This document shows, piece by piece, positions 12,191 to 25,362 of a DNA stretch of 64,000 nucleotides (position 1 is its first letter; every line of letters starts with the position of its first letter). The DNA lies in NCBI RefSeq assembly GCF_033115175.1, contig NC_084844.1, positions 29,421,885-29,485,884 on the forward strand. Direction: 5' to 3'. Below the pieces are notes generated by a model. The model worked only from the letters and a program-made list of their open reading frames with translations. It ran no database searches and was not told where the DNA came from. The DNA comes from Lepus europaeus (Eukaryota > Chordata > Mammalia > Lagomorpha > Leporidae). The translations under genes and the position numbers were made by a program.

Positions 12191-12538
12191 GGCCGGCGCC
12201 GTGGCTCAACAGGCTAATCCTCCGCCTTGCGGCGCCGGCACACCGGGTTCTAGTCCCGGTCGGGGCACCGATCCTGTCCCGGTTGCCCCTCTTCCAGGCC
12301 AGCTCTCTGCTGTGGCCAGGGAGTGCAGTGGAGGATGGCCCAAGTCCTTGGGCCCTGCACCCCATGGGAGACCAGGATAAGCACCTGGCTCCTGCCATCA
12401 GAACAGCGCGGTGCGCCGGCCGCAGCGCGCTACCGCGGCGGCCATTGGAGGGTGAACCAACGGCAAAAGGAAGACCTTTCTCTCTGTCTCTCTCTCTCAC
12501 TGTCCACTCTGCCTGTCAAAAAAAAAAAAAAAAAAAAA
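12191..12538 (+). mobile_element. Young C-type SINE in the L1 3'UTR
   Basis: Near-consensus copy starting GGCCGGCGCCGTGGCTCAAC and ending CTGTCCACTCTGCCTGTC plus a poly(A) run. A perfect 15-bp target duplication, AAAAACTTGCCATGG, is at 12176-12190 and 12539-12553. Confidence 0.96.
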
Positions 12539-13453
12539 AAAAACTTGCCATGGGACCCCAAATCCCCTTAAGCTGGGGGTAAAAATACCACCTTAATTGT
12601 TAAAGTGATCATATGGATAGGATTAAGGGTCTGGTAATAATAATAGATAGAATTAAAAAGCATTGAATGCTTCAACATGGAAAGCAGTAGACACAGCAGA
12701 CCTCATAGAATGATAATTGGTTTAAATAGTACTCTGACCTCAAAATCAGTCCTTAAGGCATTCTAGTCTGGCTCAAAAGTCCATGAGAGCATTTCATGCA
12801 TGGAAAGCCAAGACACTGTGGCAAACAATCTCCTACATGAAGGACCCTGGTGGGTGAGATCCCAGAGGAAAGAAGTGCTCATCAAAGAAGGAGGTTTTTT
12901 CTAAAGGGAAGAGAGAAGTTCCGCTGTGCTTATGGTCTTATCTAAATACTGACAGAGTTTGTGGATTCAAAAGGCTTTCATAGCCTAGGTAGCTCAAGTC
13001 AAGAGCCACAAGTGATCACTGACGTAATACATAAGAGTGTCAATTGTTAAATTAACAACAAGAGACAGTATGCACTAACTTTTGAAACAGGACATCTGTC
13101 CTCAAAGAGTTGTATTATAACTGTGTCTAAGTTCCCTAAAGATGTATCATTCTTGGGTGCTTCTTTATAGTTAATTAAGTTTCTAAAAAAAAAAAAAGAA
13201 ATAAGAAGTGAAATTAACTTCAAGATGCAATGACTTTGTACAGCCCTGTCTCCACTGTTGAGAAACAACAGTTGTTTTGTTTCGTTTTAGTTTTTTTTTT
13301 TTCATGCAAATTATTAAACTCTTTACTTAGTATAGAGTTGGTCTTCTGTGTACAGTTAATCAAAAATGGATCTTAGTGGAGAAGGGGACTGGGAATGGGA
13401 GAGGAGTGGGAGAGTGGGAGGGAGGGTGGGTATTTTGGGAAGAAAAAAAAAAA

Positions 13454-14794
13454 AGATGAATCAAAGACCCAAATGTAGACTGAAAACTATGAAACTACTA
13501 AAAGAAAACATAGAAGAAACACAGGCAACAAAAGCAAAACTAGACTAATGGGATTATACTATATTCAGAAGTTTCTGTGCAGCAAAGAAAAAAAAAAATC
13601 GAGTTTGAAGAGACATATGCCAGAATGGAAGAACATATATGTAAGCCATTTAGTGAACAAAAGGAATATCTGGCAAGCATATCAGCAACTCAAAAAAACT
13701 CAACAACAAAGCAACCAATTCAGTTAAGAAATGGGAAAAGGATCTGAATAGACATTTTTCAGAAGAAAGAATACAAATGGCCAAAAATGTGCATGAAAAA
13801 AAAAAAAAAAAAAAACCTCAGTATCAATTGCCATCAGGGAAATACAAATCAAACCCACAAAGAAGGCCAGCACCGCAGCTCAATAGGCTAATCCTCCGCC
13901 TGAGGCACCGGCACGCTGGCACACCAGGTTCTAGTCCCGGTCTAGTACTGGTTGGGGCGCAGGATTCTGTCCCAGTCGCTCCTCTTGTCCAGCTCTCTGC
14001 TGTGGCTCGGAAGTGCAGTGGAGGATGGCCCAAGTGCTTGGGCCCTGCACCTGCATGGGAGACCAGGAGAAGCATCTGGCTCCTGGATTCGGATCAGCAT
14101 AGTGTGCCAGCTGCAGCACGCTGGCCACGGCGGCCACTGGAGGGTGATCCAACGGAAAAGGAAGACCTTTCTCTGTCTCTCTCTCTCACTGTCCACTCTG
14201 CCTGTCCAAAAAAAAAAAAAAAGAAAGAAAGACAGACAAAGAAATATCTCACTCTAGGCAGATGGCTTCCTCAAAAAGGTAGAGAGCAAGAGATGCTGGC
14301 AAGGATATGGAGAAAGAGGAAATGTTGCACATTGTTGGTGAGAATGTAAATTAATGCAGCCACTACAGAAAAAAAAATGGAGATTTCATAAAAGAAACTA
14401 GAAATTGAACTGCCTTATGAAAGAGCAATCACGCTAGTGAGTATATATCTAAAAGGCACAAACCCACTGTATCAAAGAGATACTTACTCTACCATGTTTA
14501 GAGAAATACTGTTTACAATATCTGAAAAATGGGCAACCAAGAAGTCTCTCATCATATAAATGGATAATAAAAATGTGGTATTGATATGGATACAATGGAA
14601 TACTATTCAACTATAAAAAAAGAATGAAACCATGTCATCTGCAACACAGCGGATGGAACTGGATGGCATTGTGTTGAGAGAAATAAGGCACACGCAGAAA
14701 GACAAATACTGCATGTTCTCCCTTATATGTGGAAGCTGGAATCAACACAACAACATAAAACACTCAATCTGATATTACCAAAAAAAAAAAAAAA
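13454..14794 (+). mobile_element. Old LINE-1, right part (continuation of 2220-3115)
   Basis: Resumes the old L1 exactly where it was left at 3115: CCAAATGTAGACTGAAAACT, then the ORF2 C-terminal region (GGAATACTATTCAACTATAA; GATGGAACTGGATGGCATTG) and a short 3' end with an A-run. It contains the SINE at 13865-14235. Removing the 10.3-kb young L1 restores a continuous L1 segment. Confidence 0.85.
13865..14235 (+). mobile_element. C-type SINE in the old L1
   Basis: Head GGCCAGCACCGCAGCTCAA; an 18-nt stretch around the B box is imperfectly repeated (GTTCTAGTCCCGGTCTAGTACTGG), which makes this copy slightly longer. Poly(A) tail followed by (GAAA)n. Duplication ACAAAGAA at 13857-13864 and 14236-14243. 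Confidence 0.92.
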
Positions 14795-14808
14795 GAAAAA
14801 GAAAATCT

Positions 14809-15074
14809 GCCGGCGCCATGGCTCACTTAGCTAATCCTCTGCCTGCGGCACTGGCACCCCAAGTTCTAGTCCCGGTTGGGGCACCAGGTAATAGTCCCAG
14901 TTGCTTCTCTTCCAGTCCAGCTCTCTGCTGTGGCCCAGGAGGGCAGCAGAGGATGGCCCAAGTGCTTGGGCCTGCATGGGAGACCGGGAGGAAGTACCCA
15001 GCTGGCTCCTGGCTTCAGATTGGCGCAGCACCAGCTGTAGCGGCCATTAGGGGAGTGAACCAATGGAAGGAAGA

Positions 15075-15115
<41 letters not shown>

Positions 15116-15149
15116 ATAACTCTACCAGTCAAAAAAAAAAAAAAAAAAA
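14809..15149 (+). mobile_element. C-type SINE directly after the old L1 A-tail
   Basis: Starts GCCGGCGCCATGGCTCACTT a few bases after the poly(A) of the old L1, and contains a 34-nt (TC)n at about 15079-15112 followed by an 18-nt A tail. No clear target duplication could be read. Confidence 0.9.
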
Positions 15150-16479
15150 CTAACCAAATGACAAATGGAGGGAATAGGCACTTGAAACCAAGAAAAAGTT
15201 GCCTGATTTCAAGTGCAAATTCATATACTGGTAATTTTGACAAATTTCTTAAAAATGGTAGTCATACAAATAGAATAGGCCAAAGCCCTTTCTTCTCTCC
15301 CTCCACTGGCATTCCATATCCCCCTGCAAGAGCCCTGTTTGCTTACACTATCCAATTGCTTGTCCAATATTGCTTATCCAATATCCCTCTCCTCCACCTT
15401 GTTTTCAAAACTGAAGTGTTACTAACTCTCTGGAGAGTACTTTTCTATTAACATGGTCATCTGTAAAATAACTGATTTACATAGTGTTTCTTGGTCCTTG
15501 GGAAAGATAAAAGGACACTGTGCTACTTCATGTTATTTTGAATCTGACAAAAGACAATGTGATATTTGACATGGAAAAAGAGAATTGTATATGCTTCTCT
15601 TGACCTATCTGGAAGTTCATGCTGGAGTTTTTGTTGTTGTTGGTTGTGGTTTTTTTTTTTTTTCAAGTTGTTCTTTAGAAAAATTTAGAAATCTTGCCAA
15701 AGTGTGGTTTTGCCTTTGATAATCTCAGCTGCATCCCCACCCCAATCTAACCCATCCTTAGTAACTTCTAAAGGATATTCACACATATACATATTTTAGG
15801 ATGGAGAGAGGATAGGAGTTGAATTTCTTTCTACCAAATGTCTCTCCCTTCTCTCCAAATTATGGATAATGAGGCCAGAAGTGTAATTACTGAAGACGTT
15901 TGGAATGGTAATTACTGAGCTAATCTCAAAACTGGTAGTGCCTGCAGAGCAACACAACACACAGTTTAGCTGTCAGTGCCTCTTGGAAGGAGATAAACAT
16001 CTTCTGTTTGCAAACTCAGATGCTGTACCAAGGAAGTTCTGTGTTAGCAAATTACCACGCAGACTGCCACTTCCAACTCCTTCGGATTTTGTAATGAGAA
16101 AGCCCATTAAACTGGAATAACTTTAAGTTGTGGCCGATTAACACACTTTGAAGGTAGTGGGGGCAGGTTTGCGGTCGTGTCGAATTTCTTCTTGTGAACA
16201 GCTCGACCTGCTGTGTTCCCACTGATCACTGGAGAGCAGTAACTGCAGGGAAATTCTTAGCTGTTCTCATACTGAAAAAACACCGACCTCTGGAGTTTTA
16301 CTAGATCAAGTAGAGTGGATCAAGACTGCACAGGAGAAGGGATGTTTCCAAAGCTTGGGCACTGACGCCTGGGGAATGTACACACTTCCCGCGACTTCCC
16401 ACCTTGACTGGCAGAGCACAATTTCCATTCCAGCTGTCTCTGTCCTCCTCTGGCACCGCAAACCTGGTTCCTCGCCCCT
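15150..16479. other. Upstream flank of KIF2B, no gene recognised
   Basis: Repeat-poor interval between the SINE ending near 15149 and the KIF2B promoter region. It holds only short ORFs with no recognised similarity. Three CCAAT motifs fall within about 30 bp at 15352, 15364 and 15378, in a degenerate tandem context. This is the longest stretch without a clear young repeat in the first third of the window, so it may hold regulatory sequence, but nothing specific can be assigned. Confidence 0.5.
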
Positions 16480-18730
<2,251 letters not shown>

Positions 18731-18925
18731 AGGCAAAAGTCAAGATGCTAGGCTGAAAGGATGGATGGAATTCTGCAGTTGCTACCTCTCTTGTACAGGA
18801 AAATTTTCCAAAATGTCTAAATATAAAGGTCCTCCTAGAATGCTTAAAAACACCTTAAAATATCCTGGTCAGAAACGGACTCTTTATTCTTTTTCTGTAT
18901 TTCTATAACGTGTTTTCATCCTAGG
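18731..18925 (+). other. Probable proximal 3'UTR of KIF2B
   Basis: Sequence directly after the KIF2B stop. A weak poly(A) signal variant TATAAA is at 18822; a canonical AATAAA is not seen here. The 3' end of the transcript is therefore uncertain: it could end early at the weak signal or run through the MER20 element to the AATAAA at 19469. Confidence 0.35.
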
Positions 18926-19159
18926 CAGTGGTTTTCAACTGCTGCTCCCCCCCTCCGGCCCCTGCCGCCTGCACTTCCCTACCTCAGGATTTGGCAGTGT
19001 CTGGAAGGCTTTTCAGTTATCACACCTGGGGTTGTGGAGCGGTGGGGGATTGGGTACTGACACATAATGAGCAGAAAGTCAGAGTTACAGGTTAGCCTCC
19101 CACAACAAAAAATCATCTGGTAGAAAATAGCAATAGTACCAAGGTTGAGAAACATGGCT
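18926..19159 (+). mobile_element. MER20-like hAT-Charlie DNA transposon
   Basis: The left end reads CAGTGGTTTTCAACT and the right end AAGGTTGAGAAACATG, matching imperfect hAT terminal inverted repeats. Internal segments (GGCAGTGTCTGGAAGG, CAACAAAAAATCATCTGG) match the MER20 consensus as I know it, and the ~230-bp length fits a full element. MER20 is an old non-autonomous element shared by placental mammals. Some copies are reported as regulatory elements in endometrial cells; that this copy regulates KIF2B is not shown by the sequence. Confidence 0.78.
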
Positions 19160-19744
19160 ACAGAAGAAATAAGCTATGCTGAAACCCTCTTTGCAGCTGG
19201 GAAAGCAAAGCACTAGATTAAAGGAATGAAAGTGAAAATACAGCAAGGGGTACACAATGGAGTAAATGTAGTGATACTCATGCATGAATCTTTCTCTGTT
19301 TCATTGTTGTGTAGACTCAAAGGCTTTCTAAGATCCTCTTATACTGGGAAGAGGAAGGAGGGACTTTGTCTGAAGCCATGTGTGAGTGCCTAGAATTGAG
19401 AGAGCTCCTATTTTGTCATATTTGAGTTGAAATAACAAAGTTCTTTGTTAGTTACTTGGGGGTGATTAAATAAAGTACATGTGTGTGTTTTATATAAGGA
19501 GTAGTTTTTTGAGGATGGTGTCTTTACATTTTTACCCTCACACCAAATCAAATATTGCCTCAGCATGTGAGTTGCTTTTTCACTTTTTTATGATGTAATT
19601 AATTTTCAGAAGATATGTAGCTTATGATCAATTTCATCTTTGCTGTAATGCTTAAATTATTTAAGAAAACCTCTTTCTGCCCTAAAACATAAAGCTCTTA
19701 TCCTTGGATAACTCCTAAAGGCTTTCTTGTTTTACTTCTAATCC
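19160..19744. other. Anonymous DNA downstream of KIF2B
   Basis: AT-rich sequence with no recognised gene or clear repeat other than the AATAAA at 19469. It may include the distal 3'UTR of KIF2B. Confidence 0.4.
19469..19474 (+). promoter_or_regulatory. Candidate distal poly(A) signal (AATAAA)
   Basis: First canonical AATAAA on the plus strand downstream of KIF2B, followed by a GT-rich stretch (GTACATGTGTGTGTTTT) that resembles a downstream element. It lies about 740 bp after the stop and beyond the MER20 copy. Such hexamers are frequent in AT-rich DNA, so this is only a candidate. Confidence 0.3.
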
Positions 19745-20842
19745 ACCCATACTGATTTTTGCATTTAGTGTGAGGTATACCAATCAGGGTTGTTTATTTT
19801 TGTTTTAGCTTGATATAGATACTCAAACAACAGACATTTATTGAAAAGACTATCCTTTTGCCATTGCATTGCAATCTAACTTTTATTGATAATCAAATGA
19901 CCATCAGGATGCTGTTCTTTTTCCCTGACATGTCCTTGTATCAAAACCACATCAAATTTTTATAATACATTCTTCATTTCTGTCTTTATCAATCTCTCCT
20001 TTGAATTAATAATATAAATATTAGAATTAGCCTGTTGATTTGCACATGCACAAACACAAGAATGGACACTTTGTTGATCAACAATTTGATGAGAATTGAC
20101 AATCCCACAACTTTGAAGCTTCCAATCTACAATCTATATGATACGTTCTTCCTGGAGGATGTCTCTATCTAGTCCTTTTGTTCATTTCTCTGATTGGGCT
20201 TTGTAGTTATCTAGGTGGATGGAGATCTTGCATACCTTTTGTTAGAACCATCGCCACATAATGTTTCTTAGGCTATCTAAATTTTATCACCTTAAAATTA
20301 AAATTTTCAAGATTCACTAAATATGTTATTAATATATAGAAAAATTAGACTTTATAAGTGTAACTTTTAATCATGATAAATCCTCTTGGTAATTCTAATA
20401 GAATTTCAAATATTTGGGAAGCTTTCTGTTAGATAAATTCATAGTGTTTATGAATAACAAAAGTTTTATTCTCCCCTTCTAATCACTCTGCTTTGTATCA
20501 ATTTTTATTGCCTTATAGCACTAAGACCCTATAATTAACATTGAATCAAAAACATCATGACAGGCATTGACCAGTTCTAGTATCATAGGCAATTGTCTGG
20601 TTACCAATATCACAAGCAATATTTTGATTATTTTAGCAGTTAGTGTGGTTTACATGTGGGTTTTTTTTATAAATCTCATCAGATTAATACTTTTTGCCCA
20701 ATGTCTAGTTACTGGGAGTGTCGAATTTTATCCTGTCTTTTCTGCATCTGTGTGGATGATCATATATTTCCCTCTAGTCTCTAAGTGTAGTAAGTCATAA
20801 CTTTTCAGTTATTAAATCAATAGTGGTTTGTGAAATAAATTC

Positions 20843-20880
20843 AACCTGTTATTAAAACAGGTTTTAAAAACCTGTTTTTA
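20843..20880. repeat. Cluster of short palindromes
   Basis: AACCTGTT-ATTAA-AACAGGTT is a perfect inverted repeat, and its right arm pairs again with the next copy (AAAACAGGTTT-TAA-AAACCTGTTTT). Three alternating arms of the same 8-11 bp motif lie in under 40 bp. It is probably chance growth within the old L1. Confidence 0.7.
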
Positions 20881-21399
20881 AAACATCACTGGGTTAGAAA
20901 CCACCATGACTTGTTTAAGATCATGAGAGACATTGGGCTATAATATTCCTTTTTTATATATTTCTCAGGGATTGGGTTTAAGATAATGCTGGCTTTGTAA
21001 AACAAATAGAAAAGCCTGTCTTCTTCTATTTTCTGGAAGCATTTGCATAAAATTGCCATTAAATCATAGGTAAGTGAAAGAATTCAAACCAGTTGGACTT
21101 GAATTTCTCTAAAGGTGAAATCTTAATCAGAAGAATTTACAAATTCAATCAATGAGAAGATTTTAACAGATTCAACTTATTTAGTGGATATATTTTAAAT
21201 TTAGATTTAGTGTCTTTTTTATGTTGGCTTTAATAATTTTAATTAATATGCTGTTATGAAAACATAGTCATTATGCATCATGTCTATATTGTGGATTTCT
21301 GATTTTTCATTCCTAATAATAAGTTGTGCATAATCTTTCTTATTCTTTTAAAATTATCTTATGTTTAATTTTTACAATGATATAATTATGATTTTCTTT

Positions 21400-21890
21400 A
21401 TTATCACAAGCTTACCTCTCCACTAAATAAAGATTTCACCAAACAGTAAGTATACAAACTATTGTTCGTTAAGAGCATAGACAAAGGTTATAAACAATAA
21501 TCAAATCTCAAAATGTCATTTTCACTAATATACATTACATTTTTTGGTACTCTGTATATTAGTTACCACACATCATGGAAAACATAATGATATTTGTCTT
21601 TTGGGATCTAGCTCATTTCACTAAGCATAGTAGTCTCCAATTGCATCCATTTTATTGAGAAAGGCAGGATTTCCTTCTTTTTAGTCCATAATGTATATAT
21701 TACTTATTCAGTCAGCAGTTGATGGAAATCTGGATTAATTCCATGTCTTTGCTATTATGAGTTGAGCTGCTATAAGCATGGGTACAGATAACTCTTTCAT
21801 ATGCTGATTTCATCTCCTTTGGGTAAACTCCCAGGAGTGCAGTGGCTAGATCATATGGTAGTAGATCTATTAATCAGACTTTTTATATGT
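21400..21890 (-). mobile_element. LINE-1 3' fragment (minus strand)
   Basis: Reversed ORF2 C-terminal sequence: ATTTGTCTTTTGGGATCTAG, CATTTCACTAAGCATAGTAG and TCCTTTGGGTAAACTCCCAG are the reverse of the L1 region encoding the end of ORF2. It belongs 3' of the ORF2 parts found to its left, so it is a separate insertion into the old L1. Confidence 0.75.
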
Positions 21891-22000
21891 TTATGAATAT
21901 TAGTCTCTCAAAGAAACTATTTCTATTTTATTTTCTGTATTTACAGAAATATGTGTTTATTTTCTAATTTATCAATCCAACTTTCCTTCTTTCTAATTTC

Positions 22001-23062
22001 TTTTTTTTTCATTATCAATTATCTTTATATACAGAAGATTGATTTAGTATATATTAAGTAAAGATTGTATCAGTTTGCACCCACACAGAAACACAAAGTG
22101 TAAAATACTATTTGAGTACTAGTTATAGCATTAATTCACATTGGACAACACATTAAGGACAGATCCCACATGAGAAGTAAGTACACAGTGACTCTTGTTG
22201 TTGATTAACAATTTGACACTCTTGTTTATAAAGGCGTCAGTAATCTCCCTAGGCTCTAGTCATGAGTTTCCAAGGCTATGGAAGTCTTTTGAGTTCACTG
22301 ACTTCGATCTTATTCTGACAGGGTCATAGTCAAAGTGGAAGTTCTCTCCTCCCTTCAGAGAAAGGTACCTCCTTCTTTGATGGCCCCGTTCTTTCCACTG
22401 GGATCTCACTCACAGAGATCTTTCATTTAGGTCTTTTTTTTCTTTTCCATGGTATCTTGGCTTTCCATGCCTACAATACTCTCATGGGCTCTTCAGCCAG
22501 ATCCGAATGCCTTAAGGGCTGATTCTGAGGCCAGAGTGTTGTTTAGGACATCTGCCATTCTATGAGTCTGCTGTGTATTCTGCTTCCCATGATGGATCCT
22601 TCTCTCCCTTTTTGATTCTATCAGTTAGTATTAGCAGACACTAGTCTTGTTTGTGTGATCCCTTTGACTCTTAGACCTATTAGTGTGATCAATTGTGAAC
22701 TGAAGTTGATCACTTGGACTAGTGAGATGGCATTGGTACATGCCACCTTGATGGGATTGTATTGGAATCCCCTGGCACATTTCTAACTCCACCATTTTAG
22801 AGCAAGTCCGATGGAGCATGTCCCAAATTGTACATCTCCTCCCTCTCTTATTCCCACTCTTATATTTAACAGGGATCACTTTTCAGTTAAAATTTAAACA
22901 CCTAAGAATAAATGTGTGTTAATTACAGAGTTCAGCCACTAGTATTAACTAGAACAAAAAAAATACTAAAAGGGATAAAGTATTACATTGTATATCAACA
23001 GTCAGGACAAGGGCTGAACAAGTCACTGTTTCTCATAGTGTCCATTTCACTTCAACGGGTTT
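22001..23062 (-). mobile_element. Lagomorph LINE-1 3'UTR copy (minus strand, 5'-truncated)
   Basis: Begins with the reversed A-tail (TTTTTTTTTC) and runs through a complete 3'UTR that closely matches the inner L1 at 8249-9964 in reverse (TGCCTTAAGGGCTGATTCTG; CTTCTTTGATGGCCCCGTTC), ending near TTCACTTCAACGGGTTTTT. It retains the ~85 bp deleted from the 8.8-kb copy. It encodes only non-coding 3' sequence. Confidence 0.87.
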
Positions 23063-23903
23063 TTCCAAATAATTATTTTCTATGCTTAGATAATTGATAT
23101 GTCAGTTTTCTTTTTTATAATTTTATAATTTTGAATTTTCATCTAAGCAATAATTTAGATGCACCTATATTACAATTCATATTTTAGTATTATAAAATTC
23201 AATGCTCAAATATTCTTAATGTTAAGGTTTTTTTTACTAATTTTACCAAAGTTATTAAAATAATCATTATATATTTATGCTTTTAATTCAAGTTTATTTA
23301 CCATACTGTATAAGTCTTCTGAAACATTTATGATGAAATTTTTCAGTTGGTAAAAAAGATACAACATTCTCTGCTTAGTTTGGATAGTTTTAATTTTATA
23401 TTTCTGGGGGCTATATTACTAGTTGCATATAAATTTAGAGATCCTTTGATTCTCTTTGAATTTACCTCTTTATCCCTTGCAATTTTTCTTAAGTTGTGTA
23501 TTTTCTAATATTACTATAGATGTATAGATTTTCTTTTAGTTTGTATTTGCATGGTTGGTTTTACCATTCTTTTATTTTGAATCTTTTCATTCTTCATAGT
23601 TAAGGTTTATTTTTCATAAGCCACACATAGTTGCTTTACATTCATTTTGTTTTCCTTGAATCCCATTTTAAATTCTTTTAACTGAGTGCTTTTTTGTCAC
23701 ATTTAATATAACTCATGATATATGTATGTTTATGAATATACTTTGTGCTGCCTGTTCATGCACACTGTGCCTATTTTTTTCCCCACTTATTTTCTTGCTA
23801 AGTAATAATTGAGTCACTTATATTTTGGTGATTTTTTTCCCTTTTAATTTCCTTTTCAGTTACATAATTGTACTATTTATTCATGGTTACTTTGAGATAG
23901 TTA

Positions 23904-24203
23904 TTTTTTAAAGATTTATTTATTAATTTTAAAGGCAGAGTTACAGAGAGGCAGAGGCAGACAGAGGTCTTCCATTTGCTGGTTCACTCTCCAGATGGCC
24001 ACAATACTGGAGCTGTGCCAGTCTGAAGCCAGGAGCTTCTTCTGGGTGTCCCATGCAGGTGCAAGGGTCCCAAGGACTTGCACCGTCTTCCACTGTTTTC
24101 CCAGGCCATAGCAGAGTGGAACATCCAGGACTTGAACCAGTGCCCATATAGGATACCAGTACTGTAGGTATCAGCTTTGCTCATTATGTCACAGCGCCAG
24201 CTC
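23904..24203 (-). mobile_element. C-type SINE (older)
   Basis: Minus-strand copy: TTTTTTAAAGATTTATTTATT tail remnant, GGCAGAGTTACAGAGAGGC, then the reversed head ending ACAGCGCCAGCTCC. Moderately diverged from the young GGCCGGCGCC copies. Confidence 0.9.
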
Positions 24204-24385
24204 CAATGAATTATTAACTATTAATTAATAATTAAATGTTAGTGATTAATATTAAGTTGTAATTTAATTTCCACATGGAAAATGAAACTACTTTAAATAT
24301 TTTAACACATTATTTTCTCCAGCCTTTATTTTATCATTTATTTCTGTATTATTTACATGCTTTGCATATATCACCATATTTTTTA

Positions 24386-24732
24386 TTTTTTATTTTTTTG
24401 ACAGGTAGAGTTAGACAGTAAGAGAGAGAGAGACAAAGAGAAAGGTCTTCCTTTTTCCATTGGTTCACCCCCAAAGTGGCTGCTACAGCCGGCATGCTGT
24501 GGCCGGAGCGCTTCACCGATCTGAAGCCAGGAGCCAGGTGCTTCCTCCTGGTCTCCCATGCGGGTGCAGGGCCCAAGGACCTGGGCCATCCTCCACTGCC
24601 TTCCCGGGCCACAGCAGAGAGCTGGACTGGAAGAGGAGCAACTAGGACAGAATCCGGCGCCGCTACCAGGACTAGAACCCAGGGTGTTGGCGCCAGAGGC
24701 AGAGGATTAGCCTAGTGAGCCATGGCACTGGC
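24386..24732 (-). mobile_element. C-type SINE with perfect target duplication
   Basis: Minus-strand copy from TTTTTTGACAGGTAGAGTTAG to the reversed head GCCATGGCACTGGC. Perfect 14-bp duplication CACCATATTTTTTA at 24372-24385 and 24733-24746. Confidence 0.95.
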
Positions 24733-25039
24733 CACCATATTTTTTAAATAGTGAACATCTACTTAAATTATTTTTATGAAATTCTTAATTCTTTATTACC
24801 ATAAATTTCATTCTATACTCATTCCATCTGGAATCAGTTTTGTTCTTGAATAATTCAAATATGTGCGCAAAAGGTTAAGTATAGAAGTAGTAATGACTTC
24901 TCTCATCTAAGTCTTCATTTTCACCTTCATTTGTAAGACTATTTTTGTTATTTATAGAATTCATATTTGTTTGCTCATCAAATATGTCACTCTTTTGTTA
25001 TATTAATTCTTCTACCATTTCTAATAAAGTTTAGCTGAC

Positions 25040-25362
25040 GGGGCCGGCTGCATGGTGCAGTAGGTTAATTTTCTGCCTACAGCGCCGGCATACCATGTGG
25101 GCACCAGTTCTAGTCCTGGCTGCCCCTCTTCCAATCCAGCTCTCTGCTATCACCTGGGAAAGCAGAAGATGGCCTACATCCTTGGGCCTCTGCACCCACA
25201 TGGGAGACTGGGAAGAAGCACCTGGCTCCTGGCTTCGGATCAACACAACTCCAACCATTGCGGCCATCTGGGGAATGAACCAATGGAAGGAAGACCTCTC
25301 TGTCTCTACCTCTCATTGTCTGTAATTCTACCTCTCAAATAAATAAGATCTTTTAAAAAAAA
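25040..25362 (+). mobile_element. C-type SINE with target duplication
   Basis: Head GGGGCCGGCTGCATGGTGC, tail CTCTCAAATAAATAAGATC plus A-run. Duplication TTTAGCTGAC at 25030-25039 and 25363-25372. Body variants (CATACCATGTGGGCACC) place it in an older subfamily. Confidence 0.94.

Larger units (their letters stand above)
3116..13453 (+). mobile_element. Near full-length lagomorph LINE-1 containing nested insertions
   Basis: This element splits an older L1; the flanks AGATCAATCAAGGA (3102-3115) and AGATGAATCAAAGA (13454-13467) form an imperfect target duplication. Order on the plus strand: 5' region with a GA microsatellite, ORF1 relic, ORF2 relic, long 3' region and poly(A). Subtracting the inner SINEs (5885-6239, 6755-7491, 12191-12538), the inner L1 (8249-9964) and their target duplications leaves about 7.2 kb, the expected size for a full-length rabbit L1. 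Both ORFs are broken by stops and frameshifts, so it cannot retrotranspose. Confidence 0.88.

Noticed and set aside
12191-12300. tRNA-like A/B box sequence in SINE heads
   Set aside because: The tRNA-derived head belongs to the SINE. It does not fold as an intact tRNA and is repeated in all copies.
3116-13453. Possibility that the young L1 is retrotransposition-competent
   Set aside because: Both ORFs contain many stops and frameshifts and the element is interrupted by several insertions.
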